Positions 34,123 through 41,964 of a stretch of DNA of 64,000 bases are shown here, one piece after another. Source of the DNA: a candidate division WOR-3 bacterium (GTDB lineage: Bacteria; Hydrothermota; Hydrothermia; Hydrothermales; JAJRUZ01); the NCBI GenBank assembly GCA_039804025.1, contig JBDRZP010000009.1, forward strand, positions 1 to 64,000, read 5' to 3'. The notes beneath the pieces are model-generated. The model had not been told where the DNA came from and did not search any database. It worked only from the letters and a program-made list of their open reading frames with translations. A program made the position numbers and the translations under genes. Numbering within the stretch: position 1 is the stretch's first letter; each line of letters starts with the position of its first letter.

Positions 34123-35724
34123 TTATTTATTCTTTCGTAGCCCATAATTTAAAGCTAAAACAGAAGAAATAATGATTGCTATAAAACTGAAAAACAGAGT
34201 AAGAAAACTCAAAGCCTCAGATTTTTTGGGTCTTACTTTTACAATTCCCTTCATATATGGATGTGGAGTACAGAGATACTTGTATTCACCTGGCTTTTTA
34301 AATGTATATTCAAAACTTTGCGCATGTAATAATAAGGAAGAAGCAAACTTCTCAGGTCCCTCGTAAACAGCTACATTGTGAATACCTGCAAATTCTCCTT
34401 GAGCGTATGTAAAAACATCTTCATTTATCCATTTAACCTTTGTATTTTCGACAATATCAACAACTTTTGGATAATAGGAATTACCCTTTATTCTAACAAC
34501 CACTTCCTTCACATTTTCATCAAACACTTGCGGAATATCTACATCTTCACTTCCTGGTTCAAAGGGGGCAATTATTCTCACTGCTTCTTTTTTATATTTT
34601 GCAAGATCTTCAGATGTATAACTGGGTCCTTCTGCTTTTATTACAGGTTCAATTTTAGCATCTCTTTGAACTCTTATTAATCCAACTGCACCTCTGTCAG
34701 TTGTTCCAAAAGCATGAGATACGATTGTATAATCACCCTCATCCGGAGGTATTCTAAACTCAACTACCCAGCTATCTGTTGGACCTGCTAAAACACTTTG
34801 TCCTCCTACAAATATATTATCCGGATGGCCCTGCCAGTAGGCAAAATCCCATATTATCCCCACAATGTGAAGTGTGGAAATAAGATTTGGCCCTACATTT
34901 AAAAAGTATATTCTAACATAATCACCTGGTCTTGCCATAATAGGTTCTTTAACATATCTGAAAATCTCTCCATTAAATAGAACATAGACGGGTTGTCCAT
35001 CTATACCCTCTTTACCACTTGAATAAACTTCATGCTGCATTAAATAGATTTCAATATCTGGTTTTTTATTTAAAATCTGCTCCAATTTATATTTTTTCTT
35101 TGGCTTTACAACAATCATTCCGTATTGACCAAATATAGTATGCATCATAATTGCGTGTGCCCCAGGAGCGCAATGATAAAGGTAAACACCAGGATAAGTT
35201 GCTTTAAATTTAAAAACTCTCGTTTCACCCGGCTGAATTTTACCAAGATACTTAGATGTTTGAGTATAAGCGGCGTGAATTGAAAGCCCATGTGGGACAG
35301 TACCTTTATTTACAACCTCAAATTCAATAACATCTCCCTCATTAGCAATTAACATTGGACCAGGAATTTTCCCACTTATATTAAACCCCCTATACAAAAC
35401 ACCGTTTCCAATATATACTTCTCCTTCCTGCATTTCAATTTTAAGTTTTACATCTGCCTTTGTATTTTGGTCTACAAAACTTGTCATAGGAATGGGTAAA
35501 TTTTTATCTCTCTCTTGTATTATCTTGATAAAGTCACTGGAGACATTTCCATTTATCTTTTGTTCTTTTTGTAAAGCAACGACAAGCTCCTTAGCCCTTA
35601 TATCATTCCTTTCACCAGAAATCAGTTCAGTGTATAATCTTTTATTGCACCAATCGCAGGCAAAGTTTATTCCCACAAAGGTTAATATAACTGTAACTAT
35701 TATTAGTAGTTTATTTTGTTTCAT
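34123..35724 (-). CDS. NirK-like multicopper protein with C-terminal cupredoxin and membrane anchor
   Basis: 533 residues: signal peptide, two NirK-type cupredoxin domains (~110-350), a third plastocyanin-like domain (~415-500, ligands in IHNV and CTPHPYM) and a C-terminal membrane helix. Type 2 copper histidines appear present: His150 (LSIHAAY), His184 (YLYHC) and a late His in VSHAF; type 1 ligands are His145, Cys185 and His195. By eye-alignment to known nitrite reductases, the axial Met position is Gln (FGQYG), the catalytic Asp of HNVDFH is Ser (HGLSIH), and the second catalytic His of LIGGHGD is Ile (IVGIIWD). A copper redox protein is certain; nitrite reduction is doubtful. Single gene with its own promoter and palindrome. 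Confidence 0.8.
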   Translation of the reverse strand: MKQNKLLIIVTVILTFVGINFACDWCNKRLYTELISGERNDIRAKELVVALQKEQKINGNVSSDFIKIIQERDKNLPIPMTSFVDQNTKADVKLKIEMQEGEVYIGNGVLYRGFNISGKIPGPMLIANEGDVIEFEVVNKGTVPHGLSIHAAYTQTSKYLGKIQPGETRVFKFKATYPGVYLYHCAPGAHAIMMHTIFGQYGMIVVKPKKKYKLEQILNKKPDIEIYLMQHEVYSSGKEGIDGQPVYVLFNGEIFRYVKEPIMARPGDYVRIYFLNVGPNLISTLHIVGIIWDFAYWQGHPDNIFVGGQSVLAGPTDSWVVEFRIPPDEGDYTIVSHAFGTTDRGAVGLIRVQRDAKIEPVIKAEGPSYTSEDLAKYKKEAVRIIAPFEPGSEDVDIPQVFDENVKEVVVRIKGNSYYPKVVDIVENTKVKWINEDVFTYAQGEFAGIHNVAVYEGPEKFASSLLLHAQSFEYTFKKPGEYKYLCTPHPYMKGIVKVRPKKSEALSFLTLFFSFIAIIISSVLALNYGLRKNK

Positions 35725-35795
35725 TTTTTTCCTCCTTTTTGAAGTTTTTTGTTCAAATTTCTACTCATTTTTTAAATTTTTAAAATACATAATAA

Positions 35796-35808
35796 TTAGT
35801 AGTACTAA
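35796..35808. promoter_or_regulatory. 13-bp perfect palindrome, candidate operator of the NirK-like gene
   Basis: TTAGTA-G-TACTAA sits directly downstream of the -10 element of the minus-strand promoter, over the expected transcription start. A repressor could block the gene from here. The regulator is unknown. Confidence 0.5.
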
Positions 35809-35813
35809 GTAAT

Positions 35814-35842
35814 ATAATACAATAAATTTTTCAAAAATTCAA
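35814..35842 (-). promoter_or_regulatory. Promoter of the NirK-like gene
   Basis: Minus strand TTGAAT (35837-35842), 17-bp spacer, TATTAT (35814-35819). Leader of about 80 nt with AAAAAGGAGG before the ATG. Confidence 0.6.
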
Positions 35843-35874
35843 GTTTATCAAATTATTTAAAAGTTGTATTTAAT

Positions 35875-35903
35875 TTGATTTTTTTAAAAAGAAAACTTAT
35901 AAT
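35875..35903 (+). promoter_or_regulatory. Promoter of tRNA-Phe and the following glycosyltransferase
   Basis: TTGATT (35875-35880), 17-bp spacer, TATAAT (35898-35903), giving a start about 5 nt before the tRNA. A second TATAAT (35909-35914) touches the tRNA but would start inside it. Confidence 0.6.
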
Positions 35904-35914
35904 TAAAATATAAT

Positions 35915-35987
35915 GCCGGGGTAGCTCAGTCGGTAGAGCACTGGACTGAAAATCCAGGTGTCCCCAGTTCGATTCTGGGCCCCGGCA
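35915..35987 (+). tRNA. tRNA-Phe (GAA)
   Basis: Complete cloverleaf: acceptor GCCGGGG/CCCCGGC, D-arm GCTC..GAGC, anticodon stem CTGGA/TCCAG with loop CTGAAAA (anticodon GAA), T-arm CCCAG-TTCGATT-CTGGG, discriminator A. CCA is not encoded. A protein gene starts 10 nt downstream. Confidence 0.97.
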
Positions 35988-35997
35988 TCTATCTCAA

Positions 35998-36900
35998 ATG
36001 AATTTCCTCCTTTTCAGAACAGATAAGATAGGTGACCTTGTTCTTTCCCTTTCTGTTCCTCAGGGTTTAAAAAGAAAATATAAGGATTCAAAAATTATCT
36101 TTGTTTGTAATCCCCTTTATAAAGAAATTCTTTTAAACCACCCTGATATTGACATAGTTACAGACTTTGATAATATTGATAAGGAAATAGAAAATTTAAA
36201 AATTGATGTATCAGTTCATATTTTTCCAAGGTTTAAAGAAGCCTATTTTTCTTTTATAAAAAAAATTCCTGAAAGAATAGGAACTCTTTACAGATTTTAT
36301 TCTTTTCTATTCAACAGAAGAATTCCTTTACACAGAAAAACCTGCGAATTCCATGAGTCCTTTTATAATGTTTTACTTTTAAAAAAAGCAGGATATGATA
36401 TTGATTACTTTAAACCCCAATTATATCTAAAGGAGGAAGAAGTCTCAAAAATTAAAGAAAAATTTAAAAATTATAAAAAACCCTTTATTTTAATTCACCC
36501 TGAATCAAGGGGTTCTGCTCCTAACTGGAGTTTAACTAAATACAATGAACTTTTAAAAATCCTTGATATTGACGGAACCATTTTTATAACAGGAACTCAA
36601 AAAAATTTTGATTTTTTTAAAAAGGAAAACATCATAGATTTAAGAGGAGACTTTAATTTAAGGGAGTTTATAAACTTTATTTCCATATGTGACCTTGTTT
36701 TTGCCCCTTCAACAGGTGTTATTCATATAGCATCTGCATTGAATGTTAAAACAGTTTCAATATTCTCTGAAAAAAAACCCTTTACCCCAAAAAGATGGGG
36801 ACCACTTGGTGAAAGCATAGTTTTAAAAACAGAATCCAACAATCTTGAAAAAATTTCTGTAAATGAAGTTAAAGAGGCAATAATTTTATCACTTAAATAA
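35998..36900 (+). CDS. Glycosyltransferase family 9 (heptosyltransferase-like)
   Basis: 300 residues, two Rossmann-like halves. N-terminal FRTDKIGDLVLSLSVPQGLK and the C-terminal nucleotide-sugar region FAPSTGVIHIASALNVKTVSIF (split around residues 239-260) are the GT9 signatures of ADP-heptose:LPS heptosyltransferases. It would add sugars to the LPS core, consistent with the lipid A genes at 61-63 kb. The ATG lies 10 nt behind tRNA-Phe with no ribosome-binding site, so the mRNA 5' end is probably made by tRNA 3' processing. Confidence 0.88.
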   Translation: MNFLLFRTDKIGDLVLSLSVPQGLKRKYKDSKIIFVCNPLYKEILLNHPDIDIVTDFDNIDKEIENLKIDVSVHIFPRFKEAYFSFIKKIPERIGTLYRFYSFLFNRRIPLHRKTCEFHESFYNVLLLKKAGYDIDYFKPQLYLKEEEVSKIKEKFKNYKKPFILIHPESRGSAPNWSLTKYNELLKILDIDGTIFITGTQKNFDFFKKENIIDLRGDFNLREFINFISICDLVFAPSTGVIHIASALNVKTVSIFSEKKPFTPKRWGPLGESIVLKTESNNLEKISVNEVKEAIILSLK

Positions 36901-36902
36901 AA

Positions 36903-36932
36903 TTGAAAATATTAAAAAGTAAAAGTTATAAT
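36903..36932 (+). promoter_or_regulatory. Promoter of tRNA-Ala
   Basis: TTGAAA (36903-36908), 18-bp spacer, TATAAT (36927-36932), 7 nt before the tRNA. Confidence 0.6.
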
Positions 36933-36939
36933 AAAAAAC

Positions 36940-37011
36940 GGGGCCGTAGCTCAGTGGGAGAGCACCTGGTTTGCAACCAGGGGGTCGGGAGTTCAAATCT
37001 CCCCGGCTCCA
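36940..37011 (+). tRNA. tRNA-Ala (TGC)
   Basis: Acceptor GGGGCCG/CGGCTCC, anticodon stem CCTGG/CCAGG with loop TTTGCAA (TGC), T-arm around TTCAAAT, discriminator A, no encoded CCA. Five bases separate it from the convergent pcm stop. Confidence 0.97.
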
Positions 37012-37016
37012 TCTTT

Positions 37017-37706
37017 TTATTCTTCAAAGCCATACCTCCCTATTAATGGAACAAAAACACAGGGCCCGTGATATTCCTTTTTTAATTTGTTCCCTTCTTT
37101 TTTTATTTTTACAAGGTCCTGATAAAGTTTATCACCTATAGGCATAACTATAATTCCTCCTGGATTTAATTGCTCTATAAAAGGAAGGGGGACATCTGGA
37201 GCAGCAGCAGAACAGATTATACCATCATAGGGAGCAAAATCCATTAAACCTTCTGAACCATCACCCACATGAAAATAAACATTTTCTATGGAAAGTTCCT
37301 TAAGTTTTTCTCTTGCATAAAGAGATAAATCTTTAACCCTTTCAACAGTATAAACAAATTTATTAAGAAGACATAAAATTGCAGTTTCATAACCTGAACC
37401 TGTACCTATTTCAAGAATATGTTTGTTTTCATCAGGCTCTAAAAGTTCAACCATTAAAGCAACCATATAGGGCTGGCTAATTGTTTGACCCTCTAATAAA
37501 GGCAAAGGAGAATCATCATAAGAAAAAGACTTTATTTTATCAGGAACAAATAAATGCCTCGGGACAGCCAGAAAACTCTTTAAAACCCTTTCATCACATA
37601 TTCCCCTTTCCCTTAACTGTTTATCTACCATTTCTTTTCTTAAATTATAAAAAGGATCATTTTTGCTACTGAACCTTTCTAAAAGTTCTTCTAATTTTTT
37701 ATTCAA
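37017..37706 (-). CDS. pcm: Protein-L-isoaspartate O-methyltransferase
   Basis: 229 residues. Motifs: QTISQPYMVALMVELL, SAM-binding HILEIGTGSGYETAIL (~residues 95-110) and the PIMT signature FAPYDGIICSAAAPDVP. It repairs isoaspartyl damage in proteins, which forms fast at high temperature. It overlaps surE by 8 bp; the surE-pcm pairing is common in bacteria. Last gene of the fur-sfsA-surE-pcm run. Confidence 0.95.
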   Translation of the reverse strand: MNKKLEELLERFSSKNDPFYNLRKEMVDKQLRERGICDERVLKSFLAVPRHLFVPDKIKSFSYDDSPLPLLEGQTISQPYMVALMVELLEPDENKHILEIGTGSGYETAILCLLNKFVYTVERVKDLSLYAREKLKELSIENVYFHVGDGSEGLMDFAPYDGIICSAAAPDVPLPFIEQLNPGGIIVMPIGDKLYQDLVKIKKEGNKLKKEYHGPCVFVPLIGRYGFEE

Positions 37707-38436
37707 GTATCTTTTTTAATTTTTTTATAAGCTCTATATCAGTTGCATCAAGAGTTAAAGGAGTTATACTCACAAAATGCTCAAGAACAGCTTTCACATC
37801 TGTGCCCTCCTCTGGAATTAGTTTCAGCTTACCGCCAATTTTATAAATATTTTCACCCACTTTTTCAATTGGATTTAAATAATGTCTTTTCCCAAGTTTT
37901 GTAACCTTAATTCCCTTTATTTCTTCAATTTTTAAATCATATAAGTTTATATTTAACAAAAATTTATTTTCATAAAATTTACTTTCAATTATTTTTCTTA
38001 AAATTAAATCAAGATAATATTCACCTCCTTCATAACAAGGCTCATTATATGGACCAACTGAAAAGGCTATTGAAGGAACATCATAAAGATAACCTTCCCT
38101 TGCGGCTGCAAGAGTCCCTGAATAAAATGTATCCTCACCCAGATTAAATCCATAATTTATTCCCGAAACAAGAAGTTGAGGTTTTTCCTCTAAAATTGCT
38201 TCCATAGCAACTAAAACACAATCTACAGGAGTTCCATCAACAGAATAAAAATTTTCCCTTATTTTATTAACTCTTATATTTTTCCTTAAAGAAATTGAAT
38301 GGCTTGAACCAGATTTTTCTTCTGATGGCGCCACAACAATAACTTCCCCAAAATTCTTTAAAATCTTTAAAGCCCTTCTTAAACCCTCTGCCTCTATTCC
38401 ATCATCATTAACAAGAAGAATTTTAAGTTTATCCAT
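37699..38436 (-). CDS. surE: 5'/3'-nucleotidase SurE
   Basis: 245 residues. N-terminal metal site ILLVNDDGIEAEGL, then VVAPSEEKSGSSHSIS and VSGINYGFNLG, the typical SurE motifs. It dephosphorylates nucleoside monophosphates. Overlaps pcm by 8 bp and follows sfsA by 11 bp. Confidence 0.95.
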   Translation of the reverse strand: MDKLKILLVNDDGIEAEGLRRALKILKNFGEVIVVAPSEEKSGSSHSISLRKNIRVNKIRENFYSVDGTPVDCVLVAMEAILEEKPQLLVSGINYGFNLGEDTFYSGTLAAAREGYLYDVPSIAFSVGPYNEPCYEGGEYYLDLILRKIIESKFYENKFLLNINLYDLKIEEIKGIKVTKLGKRHYLNPIEKVGENIYKIGGKLKLIPEEGTDVKAVLEHFVSITPLTLDATDIELIKKLKKILE

Positions 38437-38447
38437 CTTTAATTTTA

Positions 38448-39356
38448 TTAACTTTTTCTCACTTTTGCAACTAAATGACCTATGTTACTTTCAATTTTAA
38501 TAGGATCTAAATTTATACCTCTTTCTTTTGCAAAATAAATAAAATCAAAGAAATTTTCTTCAAAGGAGCAGTGAAAACAAGTTTCTCCTTTAAAATCAAG
38601 ATAAAAGGAATCTTTTTTAAGCTTTTTATAATCAATAAAAACTTCAGGATATCGCCATAAATGATACTCATTAACAAGAATTTCAAAAATATCAAGTTTT
38701 TTCATAAAAATCTTTTCAAGTTCCATTTTTTTATCATTAAAATCTGCAACAATAAGATATACCTTTACTCCCTTTTCCATAGCTCTATATAAACTTTTTG
38801 AAAAATCAAAATGAGTAAAGGAATTGGGAGCAAAACTTTTTGCATCCTTTCTCTGAACAATAAAAACTATGTAAGCATCATCTCCATTTTCCTTTAATTT
38901 TGATAGTAAATCAAGATGCCTTTTACCCCTTATGGTAGGAGCATCAGGAAAAAGAGCTATATCCCTTTCCACAAGAGTACAGGACTTTATTTCAACAAAA
39001 ATTCTTTTTTTACCTCTTATAAATAAAAAATCAATCCTTTCACCATCTATTTTAAACTCTCTTGAAAGAAATCTTGCTTTTCTTAAAAAATCAATTTCTC
39101 CTCTTTTATAAAGTTCATAAAAAAATTTATTGGGAAGATGAGAATCAACTGAAACCCATATATCATCCTTTTTAACTGCAATTAACTTGTAGGGAATCTT
39201 TCCCTTACCTTTCTCAATCAAACATTCCGCCCCTTCATTTAAAACTTCTTTTAATCTTCCTGAATTAGCAAGATAAGCCTTTACCTTCTTTTTTTTAAAT
39301 TCTACAAATGTAACAAACCTGTTAATTCTTCTTAGGAACTTTCCTTTTTCTGGCAA
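38448..39356 (-). CDS. sfsA: SfsA-family nuclease-like protein with C-terminal extension
   Basis: 302 residues. The first ~215 match SfsA: FVEFKKKKVKAYLANSGRLKE, the nuclease-like core RIDFLFIRG then RIFVEIKSCTL (D and ExK), and LFPDAPTIRGKRHL. SfsA proteins have an OB-like domain and a PD-(D/E)xK core and bind or cut nucleic acid. The last ~80 residues (LDIFEILVNEYHLWRYPEVF onward, with CFHC) are an extension not in ordinary SfsA (~235 residues), and I do not recognise it. The start overlaps the fur 3' end by 25 bp. Confidence 0.85.
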   Translation of the reverse strand: MPEKGKFLRRINRFVTFVEFKKKKVKAYLANSGRLKEVLNEGAECLIEKGKGKIPYKLIAVKKDDIWVSVDSHLPNKFFYELYKRGEIDFLRKARFLSREFKIDGERIDFLFIRGKKRIFVEIKSCTLVERDIALFPDAPTIRGKRHLDLLSKLKENGDDAYIVFIVQRKDAKSFAPNSFTHFDFSKSLYRAMEKGVKVYLIVADFNDKKMELEKIFMKKLDIFEILVNEYHLWRYPEVFIDYKKLKKDSFYLDFKGETCFHCSFEENFFDFIYFAKERGINLDPIKIESNIGHLVAKVRKS

Positions 39357-39754
39357 GATGAGCAGATTCCGTATAGCAAAAGATCACCAAACATTACTTT
39401 ATGATTTTCTATATTTTTTGGAAATTTAACTGTTTCCTTTTCAATATCATAAACTGTTCCACATTTAACACATGTAAAGTGAATATGGGGGTCTGTTTTT
39501 GCTTCAAATCTTGATTTATCCCTTTCAACCTTGATTTCCCTTGCTACTCCAAGTTCAATAAATAGTTTAAGAGTGTTGTAAACAGTAGCCTTTGATAGGG
39601 ATGGGAGTCTATCTTTCAATGCATTATATATCTCATCAGCAGTGGGATGAGAAGTACTTTCACTCAAATATTCAAGAATCATTAACCTTGAAGAGGTCAA
39701 AAAATGACCTTTCTTCCTTAAGACTTCAAGTTTTTCTTGAAAATCTTTTTTCAT
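39332..39754 (-). CDS. Fur/PerR-family metalloregulator
   Basis: 140 residues. Winged-helix HPTADEIYNALKDRLPSLSK then ATVYNTLKLF; metal region DPHIHFTCVKCG and a second pair CSSCQKK for structural zinc. The histidine layout and short length suit PerR-like peroxide sensing, but Fur or Zur cannot be excluded. It heads the fur-sfsA-surE-pcm run, has a ribosome-binding site AGGGAGGG and two palindromic repeats between promoter and gene, suggesting autoregulation. Confidence 0.88.
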   Translation of the reverse strand: MKKDFQEKLEVLRKKGHFLTSSRLMILEYLSESTSHPTADEIYNALKDRLPSLSKATVYNTLKLFIELGVAREIKVERDKSRFEAKTDPHIHFTCVKCGTVYDIEKETVKFPKNIENHKVMFGDLLLYGICSSCQKKESS

Positions 39755-39790
39755 TTTATAATACCCTCCCTAAATGTTTTATTTATTTTT

Positions 39791-39815
39791 TAAAATTTTA
39801 CTCTTTAAAATTTTA
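39791..39815. promoter_or_regulatory. Two TAAAATTTTA palindromes, candidate Fur/PerR operator
   Basis: Identical 10-bp palindromes at 39791-39800 and 39806-39815, 15 bp centre to centre. The right copy touches the -10 element of the fur promoter. Composition is low-complexity AT, so chance is possible. Confidence 0.35.
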
Positions 39816-39843
39816 TTATAAACTAAAACTTTTATTTTTTCAA
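39815..39843 (-). promoter_or_regulatory. Promoter of the fur operon
   Basis: Minus strand TTGAAA (39838-39843), 17-bp spacer, TATAAT (39815-39820). Confidence 0.6.
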
Positions 39844-39853
39844 GTGAATTTTT

Positions 39854-39880
39854 GCGCACCCTAAAGGGTGCGGCTACCAT
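39854..39880 (+). repeat. REP-like hairpin, copy 1
   Basis: GCGCACCC-TAAA-GGGTGC plus the tail GGCTACCAT; preceded by GAATTTTT. Identical core to copies 2 and 3. Confidence 0.85.
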
Positions 39881-39882
39881 AA

Positions 39883-40038
39883 AATTGTGGATACCTTATG
39901 ATTAAATATGATTAAATAAAATTATGGGCATAAAAGAAAAAACATTCTCAAAGAATTTTTGCGCACCCTAAAGGGTGCGGCTACCATAAAATTATAGAAT
40001 CATGCGAATAAATATTAAAGATTTTCAAAAAAATGGTA
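39883..40038 (+). repeat. Long imperfect direct repeat, unit A
   Basis: From AATTGTGGATACC to ATGGTA; contains REP-like copy 2. Matches unit B (40072-40206) with small indels. The two form a tandem duplication with the inverted hairpin between them. Confidence 0.75.
39961..39987 (+). repeat. REP-like hairpin, copy 2
   Basis: Same 27-base core as copy 1, in the same orientation, inside direct-repeat unit A. Confidence 0.85.
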
Positions 40039-40065
40039 GGCGCAGGCTTTAGCCTGCGAATTTTT
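40033..40065 (-). repeat. Inverted REP-like hairpin with changed stem
   Basis: ATGGTAG then GCGCAGGC-TTTA-GCCTGCG then AATTTTT. Compared with the reverse complement of the other copies, flanks and loop are kept while both stem strands differ (CACCC/GGGTG versus CAGGC/GCCTG), so the pairing is preserved. Confidence 0.75.
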
Positions 40066-40071
40066 ACTTAG

Positions 40072-40206
40072 AATTGTGAATCCCATATGATTAAATAAAA
40101 TTATGGGGATAAAAGAAAAAGCGAATTTTTGCGCACCCTAAAGGGTGCGGCTACCATAAAATTATAGAATATGCGAATAAATATTAAAGATTTTCAAAAA
40201 ATGGTA
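40072..40206 (+). repeat. Long imperfect direct repeat, unit B
   Basis: From AATTGTGAATCCC to ATGGTA; contains REP-like copy 3. The remaining 150 bp up to 40356 are AT-rich with no gene or repeat that I can name. Confidence 0.75.
40131..40157 (+). repeat. REP-like hairpin, copy 3
   Basis: Same 27-base core as copies 1 and 2, inside direct-repeat unit B. Confidence 0.85.
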
Positions 40207-40356
40207 ATTTTTACCGATATTGAATGCCTCCTCTACTTTAACCTTTCTCCATATTTTTCACAAACTATTTAATCTTAATCCTCTTAACCACTATTTCACC
40301 ATATTTTTTCTCTATTTACTCCAAATTATAAAAGAGCAATTTAGATTCTTTGTCTA

Positions 40357-40974
40357 TTAAAATTTCCTTTTTTCAGGTGCATCAAATAAAAACCTGTTAA
40401 TAAAACTTTTTAAAAATCCCCTCCCACTTTTTAAATCACCGTAAACAAATTGAACTCTCCTGAAAACAATAAAAATTAAAAAAATTAAAGGTAAAAAAGA
40501 AAATTCCCTAAATTTTAAAAAAATATAAAGAGAAATAGAAAAAATAAATATAATTATATAAAGAGCTACCTCTTTTATAAAAAATAAAGGTGAAAAAATT
40601 AATAAAAAAATTAAAGTTTCTTTTGGAAAAAGAGTAAAAAGAAAACCAAGGGATGTAGCAATACCCCTTCCACCCTGAAATTTAAGAAAAATAGAATAAG
40701 AATGCCCTAAAGCTGCAAAAAAACCTGATAAAAAGGAATAAAAAGGAGAAGAACCCAAAAATTTCGGGATTAAAGCAGAAATTAACCCTTTTAAGAAATC
40801 AAGAATAAAAGCTAAAAAACCATACTTAAAACCAAGAGTCCTTCTTACATTCGCGCCACCCACATTACCGGAACCAACTTTCCTTATATCAACACCCTTT
40901 AATTTGCCAATTATAAAAGAAAAAGGGATTGAGCCAATTAAATAACCTGTAAGGGAAAATATTAAAGTTTCCAT
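40357..40974 (-). CDS. plsY: Glycerol-3-phosphate acyltransferase PlsY
   Basis: I start at the Met at 40974 (METLIFSLTGYLIGSIPFSF), giving 205 residues, the family length; a GGAG lies 9 nt before it. A longer frame to 41043 adds an aromatic N-terminus not found in PlsY. Motifs: GSIPFSFIIGKLKGVDIRKV then GSGNVGGANVRRTLG, and KFQGGRGIATSLG. It transfers acyl from acyl-phosphate to glycerol-3-phosphate in the inner membrane. Overlaps the upstream flippase-like gene by 13 bp. Confidence 0.9.
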   Translation of the reverse strand: METLIFSLTGYLIGSIPFSFIIGKLKGVDIRKVGSGNVGGANVRRTLGFKYGFLAFILDFLKGLISALIPKFLGSSPFYSFLSGFFAALGHSYSIFLKFQGGRGIATSLGFLFTLFPKETLIFLLIFSPLFFIKEVALYIIIFIFSISLYIFLKFREFSFLPLIFLIFIVFRRVQFVYGDLKSGRGFLKSFINRFLFDAPEKRKF

Positions 40975-41948
40975 TTTGATATTCTCCATAATATAAAAAA
41001 AGAACCTGAAAATGCAAAAATGTAAAAGGAGAAAAATCTCCATAAAAAAACTATAAGAGGAATAAAAGAACTTTCCAGATTTTTTGAGATTAAAAAGAAA
41101 GATATTATTTCAGCATAACCAATTCCACCGGGTGAAGGAGAAAAAAGTAAAAGCACATATATAAAAGATGAAAGCAAAAAAATTTTAAAAAATTCTATCT
41201 TTACTCCAAGAGCAAAAAAAATTAAAGGTATAATTAAAACAAGACTTAAAAAACTTTTAAAGGCAAATAAAAGGGATAATAATAGATAATGAGGATTTTT
41301 CAAAAATATAATAAAAACTCTTTTAAAATTAATAAGTTCAATAAAAAGGTAATTGAGTATCTTTTTAAAATTCCCCTCAAATTTAAAAGAAAAGGATTTC
41401 AATGTTTCTTCTGGAAGAATAAAAAGAAATAAGAGAATAATAAACATCAAAATTATAAGTAAAATTATATAAGAAAAAATCATTCTTATATATGGATTTT
41501 TATTAATTGGTAAAAAATTTAAGTTTAAAATTAAAGAGCTAAATAAAAATAAATATTTAAAAAATGCAAAAATATATAAAATAAAAGTGCCTTCACCAAG
41601 AGATAATTTTTTTCTTGAAAGTAAAAAAAGTTGATAGGGAAGACCACCTGAACCAAATGGTGTTATTGAAGCAAGAAAATATCCTGAAAGAAGAAGCTCA
41701 ATAGAAAATGAAAGATTAACTTTTTTATTTAAGGAAAAGGAGGCAAAACTTATACTTAAACCAGCAAAAATTATATAAAAAAAGGAAGATAAAATTAATA
41801 AAAACACAAAGAAAATTTTTATGCTTTTAAAATATTGAATATCCAGTTTAGAAAAGGAATGAAAAAAAACAAAAAGAAAAGAAATAAAAAAAATTAAAAA
41901 TAATAATCTTATTCCTTTTTTAACTTTTTTCCTTTCAATAATTTTCAT
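40962..41948 (-). CDS. UPF0104/lysylphosphatidylglycerol synthase-like membrane protein
   Basis: 328 residues, about eight membrane helices. The motifs TPFGSGGLPYQLFLL and FSPSPGGIGYAEIISFFL are those of the flippase-like (YbhN/UPF0104, MprF membrane domain) family. A lipid-translocation role fits its overlap with plsY, but no substrate is evident. Confidence 0.8.
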   Translation of the reverse strand: MKIIERKKVKKGIRLLFLIFFISFLFVFFHSFSKLDIQYFKSIKIFFVFLLILSSFFYIIFAGLSISFASFSLNKKVNLSFSIELLLSGYFLASITPFGSGGLPYQLFLLSRKKLSLGEGTFILYIFAFFKYLFLFSSLILNLNFLPINKNPYIRMIFSYIILLIILMFIILLFLFILPEETLKSFSFKFEGNFKKILNYLFIELINFKRVFIIFLKNPHYLLLSLLFAFKSFLSLVLIIPLIFFALGVKIEFFKIFLLSSFIYVLLLFSPSPGGIGYAEIISFFLISKNLESSFIPLIVFLWRFFSFYIFAFSGSFFILWRISKWKL

Positions 41949-41964
41949 TTTAAAATTATATTCT

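Noticed and set aside
35915-37011. Integration site at the tRNA-Phe/tRNA-Ala cluster
   Set aside because: No integrase and no repeated tRNA 3' end nearby; the defence island at the left edge is not next to a tRNA.
39841-40206. CRISPR array
   Set aside because: Only three direct copies with unequal spacing, each a self-complementary hairpin inside a larger duplication; no cas genes.
40975-41043. Longer N-terminus for PlsY
   Set aside because: It adds an aromatic stretch absent from the family and deepens the overlap with the upstream gene; GGAG supports the start at 40974.
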